64,000 bases of DNA. Source: Acidovorax delafieldii (GTDB lineage Bacteria > Pseudomonadota > Gammaproteobacteria > Burkholderiales > Burkholderiaceae_C). The notes under the pieces are model-generated. The model was not told the DNA's origin. It saw only the letters and a list, made by a program, of their open reading frames with translations, and did not search any database. The position numbers were made by a program, and so were the translations under genes. Where the stretch lies: NCBI RefSeq assembly GCF_007993815.1, contig NZ_VJWE01000018.1:1-64000 (forward strand). Direction: 5' to 3'. Positions 10,001-16,750 of the stretch are shown here, piece by piece; the first letter of the stretch is position 1; every line of letters starts with the position of its first letter.

Positions 10001-10473
10001 CCGTCCACCTCCACGTCCCAGTCGGTACCCCGCACTACGGCCAGCGCCGCAGGCGTTTGCAGTTGCAGGTTGGCCGGGGCCTTCTTGGTGCGCGCCCACA
10101 GCCGGCCCGCAGCCAGTTCCAGCAGGGTGCGCGCTGGCTGGGCCTCGCACAGCCGCAATTGCGCGTTGGCCGACATGCGGATCTGCGTGCGGTCTGCCAG
10201 CAGCAATGCGGCGGATGACAACGCCAGTGTGCGCATGTCTGCCCCCGGGCCCAACGGCTGGGCGAGCGTGGCACGCAGCCAGGGCTCGGTGCCGGGGGGG
10301 CGCGTTTCGCCTTGGCCGCTGAGCGCCACAATTTGCGCAGCCACTGCGTCAGGCGCCAGAGGTACACCGGCACATTGCGCGCTGGCACTGGCAGCACTCC
10401 AGGCCGACAGGGCGACACCCACCGGCGTAAGCCACACCAGGCGTGACGGGGATGACACAGGAGGGATGGGCAT
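7057..10473 (-). CDS. FecR-TPR-outer membrane beta-barrel fusion protein
   Basis: A 1138-residue exported protein. The start is taken at 10473 (MPIPPVSSPSRLVWL) because a signal peptide ending near ASASAQC follows and because this leaves 35 bp to the cyclase gene. In order: signal peptide; FecR domain at about 70-210 (GRLWARTKKAP, VRGTDWDVEVDGAGRTTLTVLSGAVEL); a long Ala/Leu-rich TPR array at about 250-620; then about 500 residues of alternating polar/aromatic strands ending in ...LWALVRYRD, as expected for an outer-membrane barrel. It is transcribed after the CHASE2 cyclase, probably in one operon. A likely role is envelope sensing in which the barrel and FecR module inform the CHASE2 receptor; this is inference. 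The domain order is unusual. Confidence 0.8.
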   Translation of the reverse strand: MPIPPVSSPSRLVWLTPVGVALSAWSAASASAQCAGVPLAPDAVAAQIVALSGQGETRPPGTEPWLRATLAQPLGPGADMRTLALSSAALLLADRTQIRMSANAQLRLCEAQPARTLLELAAGRLWARTKKAPANLQLQTPAALAVVRGTDWDVEVDGAGRTTLTVLSGAVELRNDLGSVQLGPAEQGVAEPGQAPVKRLLVNPRERVQWVAAYPGDLTRWTEFQPVQTAPPALAEVRTALRAGQWAQARALLQTLSAQGNGGAVVELALADLEVLDGQPDAAQQRLALAWRRTQDPRTAAGRAALLMALDRLPEARTWMDTTRAASPGFAPLLQVDADWHRLQGQGDAALVLYQQAVAHAEDDAQRAAALAGLGRALQERGDLRAARSALAQAVALAPDQAAYWGEAATAAIEALRLAEARTALDAALAQSGDDYVALAAAGLLALRQGDAEAARTALLKALVIEPRYARAQVWLAVAEYTLGERAAALDALDRARLADARDPLPWQVEAMLRNDSGEPVAAMAAAREALTRLPYLKSLNPLASDSQGSANLGKALGDFGMEHWARAYASASYYPLWAGSHFFLADRYESDFSRRSELFQGYLTDPTVFGASDKRAPLLLSAGSEWSMGASAERNPLRHNATAGVGYRGFASSSVPVAWLVRANDVQMWPREGPATTQYRLSSPGVDLALGARPNESLTLFALHGDTTLRYRFPQGLDFGNSITFTGGAETHTRRTDLGAAWRWSADSQTWFKVHSGRQTSGLVLDDARWGPQDYRYASDEQGLFLRHTVLWGAHRLSVGWEGVDRDTVSAISDPGITTPRTNTERYHMPWVAGEWRSGAWTWMAEAYWPRFTTRQRDRYADTATGQDLLPVQDDGAAHRHRLLPRLGASLRLGPGRALHWAWQESVRAPGTHTLSPVATGAIAVDNQYLLAGSYARKHAVQLDWEASSTTFWGASLSGQRISNLVAANGRLFAQNTGALFDNVATIAPVVLNAQTTLNTYEETPVFGQGQLAQATVSVNHLLGPRWSVLGSYIHTTSRNTGAGLEGRWLPGFARHVVLGQTTWRHEARSFSLLRLTWRGMRYSDEANTVQRASGWSLALAHGWESQDRRWSFTGTVQTGLRTGERPTLWALVRYRD

Positions 10474-10508
10474 AGTGGGCCTCTCTGGGGGAGTCTTGCG
10501 CCGGGGAA

Positions 10509-12518
10509 TCAGGTCTTGTCCAGCGCCTGCGCGGTGAATACGGCTGTGGCGCCCGCTACAGGGCCGTCCGCCAGCGCAGTGTCTGCCTGGGCATGCACCC
10601 GGGCATGCCAGCGTAGCGCCTGTCCGTGCCACTGCGGGGCATGTGCGGGCGCGTGCGCGCACGCATCAGCACAGCATTGCAGAGCCTGCGCCCAACGCGC
10701 AGCGTGAAGGTGGTCCCGCAGCGTGTGGCTGATGGAGGCCAGCGCGGGGTCGTCACACGGCGTGTACACGTCCACACCAGTGCTGCGCCCAGCCAGCACC
10801 ACGGTGTCCAGCCACATCAGCGGGACCTTTGGGGCAGCACCCGCTGGCACTGCCTGCAGCGCATCGTGTGTGGCGCCCGACAGCAAGATGCCTGTGCCAA
10901 AGGCCTTGTTGGCGCCCTCCAGCCGCGCGGCGGTGTTCACCGCATCGCCCACAGCGGTGTATGTAAAGCGCTCATGCGACCCCAGGTGTCCCACCGCCGC
11001 CTCGCCCGTGTGCAGGCCAATGCGCAGTTGCACCTGGGCAAACGGTGTGCCCTGCCACTGGACCCGCAGGTCCACCATGTCGGCCTGCATGGCCAGTGCG
11101 CAGGCCAGAGCCCGGTCCGCATGCCGGGCATCAGGCAACGGTGCGTTCCAGAACGCCATGACGGCGTCGCCGATGAACTTGTCCAGCGTGCCACCGTGCT
11201 GGTGCACCGTGTGGGTCATGCGGGAGAAGTAGGCATTCAGCGCCTGCGCCACGGCCTCGGGCGGCAAGTGCTCGCTGGCGGCGGTGAAGCCTGCCAGGTC
11301 AGAGAACAGCAACGTCAGCACGCGGCGCTCGCCATGTAGTTGCGGCTGGGCTCCGTCGGCCACCAGGGCGTCGACCACAGCGGCAGGCACGTAGCGGGCA
11401 AAGTCCGCGCGCAGCTGTTCGCGGCGGCGGTGCTCGCGCCAGTAGCTCTCGGCTGCACCCACGTTCAAATGCAGCGCCACGCCCGCCAGCGTGGGCAGCG
11501 CCGTCCACCACACCCCTGCCAGGTAGGCCCAAAGCCCACCCAGCAGGGCCAGCACTGCCAATGCTGCGCTGAACAGCACCGCCCGCCCACCGCGCCAGCG
11601 CCGGGTCAAAGCGGCCACACAGCCCACGGCCAGAATGGCCTGCAGCCAAGGGCCTGCCGGGTGGGCGGGCACCACCCAGTCCCCCGCCAAGCCGTTCATC
11701 AGAGCCGTGGCGTGCACCAGCACGCCGGACTGCGTGCCCGCGCCCAGCGCACGCAGGGGCGTGGGGAACTGATCAACCCCGTCCACTGGCGTGTTCTGCC
11801 CCAGCAGCACCAGGCGCCCCTGCACGGCCGCAGCCGGTAGCGCCTGGCCGGCCTCCAGCGCCTGGGTGTAGTGGGCGTAAGGCAGCGGGACCTCGGGGGC
11901 GTAGTAGCGCAGCAGCGCGCCCGGCGGTGGGGGCTGAAAACTGCGCCTGCCGCTGCGCGCCAGCTCCTGCCACAGGGCATCGCTCCGAGCGGGTGCAAGG
12001 CGCAGCACGCCATCGTCGTCCGGCTGCACCGCCACACTGCCCTGGCGGGCCATGGGAAACACCGAGGGCACGGTCTGCCGGTATTGCGCCACCTGCGAGG
12101 TGTTCACCGCCACATCGGCCGCAGCCAGCACCACCGGCATACGCCCTTGCAAGGCTGCCGCAAGCGCCGCATCGTCCGCAGGGGACTGGGGTGCGGCAAA
12201 CAGCATGTCGATGCCCAGCGCCGAGGCGCCCGCCGCAGACAAGGCCTGGACCAGTTGCGCGTGCAGGCGGCGCGGCAGGGGCGGGGTCAGGTTCAGCGCC
12301 GCCAGACTGGGTTCGTCCAGCCCGACCACTAGGACGCCCACATCGGGCGGCGGCGCAGCGGTCCAACTGGCCAGCAGGTCATGCTCCAGCCGCTGCAGCG
12401 GCGTCCACACCGGCAAGGCGGGCAGCAGCGCCAGCAAGCCCAGCGCGAGCAGTACCCGCAACGCCCAGGGCCGCCAGGCGTCTTGTGTAACCGGTGCTCG
12501 CGTACTTGCACTTGCCAT
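10509..12518 (-). CDS. CHASE2-domain class III adenylate/guanylate cyclase
   Basis: A 669-residue membrane receptor cyclase. The start at 12518 (MASASTRAP) has GGAGGGGCGGG just upstream; the frame is open further back. A TM lies at about 20-38, then a periplasmic CHASE2 domain at about 45-330 (PPPDVGVLVVGLDEPSL, ALGIDMLFAAPQSP, GRLVLLGQNTPVDGVDQFPTP), then two or three TM helices, a short linker, and a class III catalytic domain at about 430-620. LLFSDLAGFTAASE carries the first metal-binding Asp, HGGTLDKFIGDAVMAFW the second, and YTAVGDAVNTAARLEG the transition-state region, so it looks active. It makes cAMP or cGMP; nucleotide choice is not resolved. Divergent from the lipoprotein/FGE/kinase operon and upstream of the FecR-TPR-barrel gene. 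Confidence 0.9.
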   Translation of the reverse strand: MASASTRAPVTQDAWRPWALRVLLALGLLALLPALPVWTPLQRLEHDLLASWTAAPPPDVGVLVVGLDEPSLAALNLTPPLPRRLHAQLVQALSAAGASALGIDMLFAAPQSPADDAALAAALQGRMPVVLAAADVAVNTSQVAQYRQTVPSVFPMARQGSVAVQPDDDGVLRLAPARSDALWQELARSGRRSFQPPPPGALLRYYAPEVPLPYAHYTQALEAGQALPAAAVQGRLVLLGQNTPVDGVDQFPTPLRALGAGTQSGVLVHATALMNGLAGDWVVPAHPAGPWLQAILAVGCVAALTRRWRGGRAVLFSAALAVLALLGGLWAYLAGVWWTALPTLAGVALHLNVGAAESYWREHRRREQLRADFARYVPAAVVDALVADGAQPQLHGERRVLTLLFSDLAGFTAASEHLPPEAVAQALNAYFSRMTHTVHQHGGTLDKFIGDAVMAFWNAPLPDARHADRALACALAMQADMVDLRVQWQGTPFAQVQLRIGLHTGEAAVGHLGSHERFTYTAVGDAVNTAARLEGANKAFGTGILLSGATHDALQAVPAGAAPKVPLMWLDTVVLAGRSTGVDVYTPCDDPALASISHTLRDHLHAARWAQALQCCADACAHAPAHAPQWHGQALRWHARVHAQADTALADGPVAGATAVFTAQALDKT

Positions 12519-12697
12519 CCCGCCCCTCCACCGCTGCATGCAGCCGAGCATGCAGCGCCCACTGTAGTGGCTGTGCCTGCGCGTGCACAGTGGGGGCTTA
12601 CACGCATGCCCCACGCCACGGACGCCTCGCACAACGCCTATGGGCAGCCACCGGGCATGTGCGTAAACTGGCCTTTTGATCGGCTTGGGAGACTTCC

Positions 12698-12958
12698 ATG
12701 AAACTGCTGTGTGCCTCCGTGTCCGTGCTGGCCCTGCTGGCGGGCTGCAATGCGACCAACCCCTACGGCCCCTCAGGCCCCATGGCCTCGGGCCGCGACC
12801 GCACCTTCAGCGTGCCGGTCTATGGGCCCGACACTTCCCAGGCGTATGCGGCGGCCAGCCGCGAATGCCAGCGCATGGCCTTGCACGCCAAACTGTTGCG
12901 CAACGATGGCTCGCGTCTGGTGTTTGAATGCGTGAGCGAGTTGCAGGACAAGCCTTGA
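12698..12958 (+). CDS. Small lipoprotein, unknown function
   Basis: An 86-residue lipoprotein: MKLLCASVSVLALLAGC has a clear lipobox (LAGC, Cys17). The mature part is short and hydrophilic with a pair of Cys (SRECQRMA, VFECVSE) that could form a disulfide. Its TGA stop overlaps the TTG start of the next lipoprotein gene, indicating translational coupling. First gene of the plus-strand operon that faces the CHASE2 cyclase operon. I do not recognise the family. Confidence 0.75.
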   Translation: MKLLCASVSVLALLAGCNATNPYGPSGPMASGRDRTFSVPVYGPDTSQAYAAASRECQRMALHAKLLRNDGSRLVFECVSELQDKP

Positions 12959-14013
12959 GGCCAGCCGCCCCACCAGCGTGCCGCAGCTGGGCGAGCGGTG
13001 CGGCCTTGCTGGCGCTGTCCGCGCTGCTGGCAGGCTGCCAGCACACACCGTCCACCCAGGCGGGCACGGTGACGTCGCCCTGGGTCAACAGCCTGGGCAT
13101 GGCCTTTGTCCGTGTGCCTGCGGGCACCTTCTGGATGGGGGGCGTGCCCCCCGTCGAAACGCTGGAAAAGAACTTCCCGCTGCTGGAGCGCAAGCGCCTG
13201 ACCGACCTGGCAGATGAATCGCCAGCGCACGAGGTGCGGATCACCCGCGATTTCTACCTTGGCCAGCACGAGGTCACGGTGGGGCAGTTCCAGCGCTTCC
13301 TGGAGGCGTCCGGCTACCGGCCAGAGTCTGAGGCTGACGGCACTGGGGGTTATGGCTACAACCCCGCCTACGACCCGGCCACCACGCGGCGCGGCGATGC
13401 GTTCGAGGGGCGCGACCCGCGCTACTCGTGGCGCAACCCCGGCTTTGCGCAAGGGCCGGATCATCCGGTGGTGAACGTGACCTGGAACGACGCGCAGGCC
13501 ATGGCCCAGTGGCTCAGCCGCACCGAGGGCCACCGCTACCGGCTGCCCACCGAGGCGGAGTGGGAATACGCCTGCCGCGCGGGCGGCCGCAGCCTGTACC
13601 CGCATGGTGACAACCCGCAAGAACTGGTCTCCGCAGGCAACACCTTCGACCAGGCCGCGGCACCTCAGTGGTCACGCTGGCGCCAGCATGCGCTGGCGGG
13701 CAACGACGGATACGCGTTTACCGCGCCGGTAGGCCGCTTTGCCCCCAATGCCTTCGGGCTGTACGACATGCTGGGCAACGCCTGGGAGTGGACGGGCGAC
13801 TGGCATGGCGACACCTACTACGCCGAGTCTCCACGCAATGACCCCACCGGTCCGGCCGAGGGCAGTGTGCGTGTGCGCCGGGGCGGCTCGTGGCACACCT
13901 GGGCGCTCTATGCACGCTGCGGCTACCGCAACTGGAACAGCCCGGAGACCCGCTACACGCTGGTCGGCATGCGGCTGGTGCGTGAGACTACGGCAGAGCC
14001 CCCCGCGCAGTGA
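12955..14013 (+). CDS. Formylglycine-generating-enzyme-like (SUMF1-fold) lipoprotein
   Basis: A 352-residue lipoprotein if started at the TTG at 12955, which overlaps the upstream stop and gives a good signal peptide with lipobox LLAGC; an in-frame ATG at 12928 is the alternative. The mature part is one SUMF1/FGE domain: GMAFVRVPAGTFWMGG, YLGQHEVTVGQFQRFL, HPVVNVTWNDAQAMAQWL, YRLPTEAEWEYACRAG, GLYDMLGNAWEWTGDW and RRGGSWHTWALYARCGYRN. Copper-dependent FGE uses two Cys about five apart in the SW..C....CY.YR region; here only the second is present. It is therefore probably not an FGE and more like the catalytically diverse or structural members. Anchored in the envelope beside FecR and CHASE2 proteins. 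Confidence 0.85.
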   Translation: MRPAAPPACRSWASGAALLALSALLAGCQHTPSTQAGTVTSPWVNSLGMAFVRVPAGTFWMGGVPPVETLEKNFPLLERKRLTDLADESPAHEVRITRDFYLGQHEVTVGQFQRFLEASGYRPESEADGTGGYGYNPAYDPATTRRGDAFEGRDPRYSWRNPGFAQGPDHPVVNVTWNDAQAMAQWLSRTEGHRYRLPTEAEWEYACRAGGRSLYPHGDNPQELVSAGNTFDQAAAPQWSRWRQHALAGNDGYAFTAPVGRFAPNAFGLYDMLGNAWEWTGDWHGDTYYAESPRNDPTGPAEGSVRVRRGGSWHTWALYARCGYRNWNSPETRYTLVGMRLVRETTAEPPAQ

Positions 14014-14131
14014 CCACCACAGGCCGGGAGGGTTAACAAATGTCAAATCCCCTCGCGCTCCGCTCGGCGCGAGCCCGCGCCGTGGTAGTTATGGCCAATA
14101 ATCCGCAGTTCGATTTTGGATGGGGAGAACC

Positions 14132-14830
14132 ATGCGCATAGCCGCTTTGGACGACGATGCGCTTCAGCTGGATCTGATCAAGCAGGCCACGGAGGCGATG
14201 GGCCATGTGTGCCATACCCACCTGACGGGTGCGGAGCTGATGCGCACGCTGCGCCGCGAAACCTTTGACCTGCTGATCGTGGACTGGCACCTGCCCGACA
14301 CCACCGGGCCCGAGGTGGTGCGCTGGGTGCGCCAGAACGTTGCAGCCCGCGTGCCCATCCTGTTCGTCACGCACCGCCAGGAGGAGCGCGATATTGTGGA
14401 AGGCCTGGGCAGCGGGGCGGATGACTTCATGGTCAAGCCCGTGCGCATCGGCGAACTCAATGCCCGCGTGGCCGCCCTGCTGCGCCGCGCCTACCCCGAC
14501 AACACCGGCGGCGTGATGGAGTTTGGCCGCTACCGCTTCCTGCCCGAAACCCGGTCCATCGAAATGGACGGAGTGGCGGTGGAGCTGAAGAACCGCGAAT
14601 ACGACCTCGCATTGTTCCTGTTCCAGAACATGGGGCGACTGCTGTCGCGCGACCACCTCAAGGAAGTCGTCTGGGGCCAGGTAGCCGATGTGATGTCGCG
14701 CTCGCTGGACACCCACATCTCGCGCCTGCGCACCCTGCTCGACCTGCGCCCCGCCAACGGTTTCATCGTGACAGCGGTGTATGGCGTGGGCTACCGTTTT
14801 GAAGCCGTCGAAGCCCAGCACAAAGGCTGA
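14132..14830 (+). CDS. OmpR-family response regulator
   Basis: A 232-residue two-domain regulator. The receiver has the acidic pair (LDDD at 6-9), phosphoacceptor D51 (LLIVDWHLPD), T80 and K102 (FMVKP). The C-terminal winged helix runs from about 130 with the OmpR signature (LKNREYDLALFLFQNMG, DTHISRLRTLL, TAVYGVGYRFE). The start at 14132 follows GGGGAG; an in-frame ATG at 14120 is possible. The partner is most likely the CHASE2 histidine kinase two genes downstream, with the LysM-FecR gene between them. Confidence 0.9.
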   Translation: MRIAALDDDALQLDLIKQATEAMGHVCHTHLTGAELMRTLRRETFDLLIVDWHLPDTTGPEVVRWVRQNVAARVPILFVTHRQEERDIVEGLGSGADDFMVKPVRIGELNARVAALLRRAYPDNTGGVMEFGRYRFLPETRSIEMDGVAVELKNREYDLALFLFQNMGRLLSRDHLKEVVWGQVADVMSRSLDTHISRLRTLLDLRPANGFIVTAVYGVGYRFEAVEAQHKG

Positions 14831-14904
14831 AGGCCGCGACAGAGTCCGGCGGGCTCTGCCACCAGCACGCCTGCCCGTACCGTGCCCCATGAAGGAGACA
14901 TGAC

Positions 14905-16647
14905 TTGATCACCCCCCTGCCGTTTCGCATGCACTCGCTTGCTGCAGCCCTGTTGTGCCTGGCGGCGAGCACGGCCTTCTCGGCCCAGCCGGTCGCTACC
15001 CCGGCAGCCCCCCAACAAGGCGATGAAATTGCCCACGCCGTGAAAGAGGGCGACACCCTGGAAGGACTGGCCCGCAGCTACCTCGCCAACCCACGCCAGT
15101 GGCCGTTGCTGCAAGCTCGCAACAAGGTGGCCGACCCCAAGCGTCTGCAGCCAGGCTCGTTGATCTTCATCCCCGTGCGGCTGCAGCCCAGCGAATCGGC
15201 CACCGTACAGTTTGTGCAGGGCGAGGTCACGGCGCAGGCGCGGGGCAGCGGCACGCCCGCCCCCATTGCGACCGGCAGCAAGCTGGAAGAAGGCACCGAG
15301 CTGAAGGTGGGCCCCGAGTCGTTCGTGGCAGTGCAGCTGGCCGATGGCACCGTGGTGCGGGTGCAGGCGCAGTCCGAGCTGCAGCTGCGCCAGCTGCGTC
15401 GGCGGGGGCGCGCTGGCAGCGTGCAGTCAGTGCTGGAGATGCACAAGGGCGGCGTGGAATCGACCGTGCCCCCCAGCGCCGAGCCCCTGCGCCGCATGGA
15501 GATCCGCACACCGCTGGCGGTGACCAGCGTGCGGGGCACGCAGTTCAGCGTGGCACTGGCCGATTCGGGCCAGACCACGGCGTCGGTAGAGCATGGCTCT
15601 GTCGCGGTGCAATCGCGGCGTGACACTGACAGCGAGCCCGGCGCTGCACTCAAGGCACCGACCGCGCTGCTGGCTCCGGGCCAGGGTCTGGCAGTGGCCA
15701 CGGATGGCACGGTGGGCGCCCCCCGTCCTTTGCTGCCCGCCCCCGATACCTCCGGCATGCCCACCACACTGGGCGATGCGGGACTGCTGGCCATCGACCT
15801 GCCCATGGCCTCCGGGGCCACCCGGTATGTGGCGCAGGTGGCGCAGGACCCGGCGTTCACCCAGGTGCTGCGCCATGGCAGCTTCCCCGACGGCCGCCTG
15901 CGCTGGAAGGCGCTGGACGATGGCCGCTACTACCTGGCCGTGCGGGCGCTGGACGATGCAGGCATCGCGGGCCTGCCTGCCGTGCAGCCGTTCACCGTGA
16001 AGACACGCCCGGTCGCACCGCTGTACCAGCACCCTGCGCCCGGCGCCGTCGTACCCAGTGGCGCGGCCGAGCTGCGCTGCACGGAAGTCCCCGGCGTGCG
16101 CTGGTACCGCGTGCAGGTGGCCGCCGACGCCCAGTTCACCCAGCCCCTGCGCGACGAGCAGCGCCTGACCGAATGCCGCCTGCCCCTGGGGGCGCTGCCC
16201 GCAGGCAGCTACTTCTGGCGCATCGCCAGCCTGCTGGCACTGTCCGACGGGCAGGCAGACCAGGGGCCGTTTGCACCGCCACAGCCGTTCACGGTGGCCG
16301 ACCGGCCGACCGCCTTGTCCCTGCAAGCCCTGCAGGCGGAGGACGGAGACCCGACGGTGCGCCTGCACTGGCCCGCCCAGGCCGGCCAGCGCTTCCGGCT
16401 GCAGCGCACTGTGGCTACCGATCTGGACTTTGCCAAGGTCGCAGAGGACACCGTGCTCGACGCCCCGACCTGGACGGCCAGCAACCTCGCTGCCGGCGAG
16501 TACCTGGTGCGCATCCAGGTGCTGGACGCCAGCGGGCTGGAGAGCGATTTCTCCCCCCCGCGCAAGATCCGCGTGGGCACTGGCATCCGCACCGGTGCGG
16601 GTTTGCCGGTGTCCACCAGCAGCGGCACGCCCGTGGGGCGCCCTTGA
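14905..16647 (+). CDS. LysM-FecR domain periplasmic protein
   Basis: A 580-residue exported protein of the LysM plus FecR type. The start is TTG at 14905, supported by AAGGAG eight bases upstream; the ATG at 14900 opens only a two-codon frame and the ATG at 14929 would shorten the signal peptide. After the signal peptide (...AASTAFSAQ) come a LysM peptidoglycan-binding domain at about 45-90 (VKEGDTLEGLARSYL, LQPGSLIFIPV), FecR at about 100-250 (LEEGTELKVGPESFVAVQL, RTPLAVTSVRGTQFSVAL), then two to three repeated fibronectin-like segments. It probably binds the wall and contacts the CHASE2 region of the kinase encoded next; that is inference from conserved gene pairing. Confidence 0.87.
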   Translation: MITPLPFRMHSLAAALLCLAASTAFSAQPVATPAAPQQGDEIAHAVKEGDTLEGLARSYLANPRQWPLLQARNKVADPKRLQPGSLIFIPVRLQPSESATVQFVQGEVTAQARGSGTPAPIATGSKLEEGTELKVGPESFVAVQLADGTVVRVQAQSELQLRQLRRRGRAGSVQSVLEMHKGGVESTVPPSAEPLRRMEIRTPLAVTSVRGTQFSVALADSGQTTASVEHGSVAVQSRRDTDSEPGAALKAPTALLAPGQGLAVATDGTVGAPRPLLPAPDTSGMPTTLGDAGLLAIDLPMASGATRYVAQVAQDPAFTQVLRHGSFPDGRLRWKALDDGRYYLAVRALDDAGIAGLPAVQPFTVKTRPVAPLYQHPAPGAVVPSGAAELRCTEVPGVRWYRVQVAADAQFTQPLRDEQRLTECRLPLGALPAGSYFWRIASLLALSDGQADQGPFAPPQPFTVADRPTALSLQALQAEDGDPTVRLHWPAQAGQRFRLQRTVATDLDFAKVAEDTVLDAPTWTASNLAAGEYLVRIQVLDASGLESDFSPPRKIRVGTGIRTGAGLPVSTSSGTPVGRP

Positions 16648-16750
16648 GCGGGGCATGGAGCCCGTCCAGCCCAGCCGTGCGGGTCGCACCAGCACGCGCA
16701 GCGGCCCTGGCATGCGCTGAGCAGACGCCCCGCATCCCACCACCCCTTTC

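Noticed and set aside
7165-10218. A 1017-codon open frame on the plus strand opposite the FecR-TPR-barrel gene
   Set aside because: Its translation is rich in Arg, Gly, His and Gln with no domain; GC-rich codon use leaves the antisense frame open by chance. The minus-strand protein has clear domains.
12519-12697. GC-rich repeats (GCATGCAG) between the divergent cyclase and lipoprotein operons
   Set aside because: Short and imperfect; no convincing operator symmetry.
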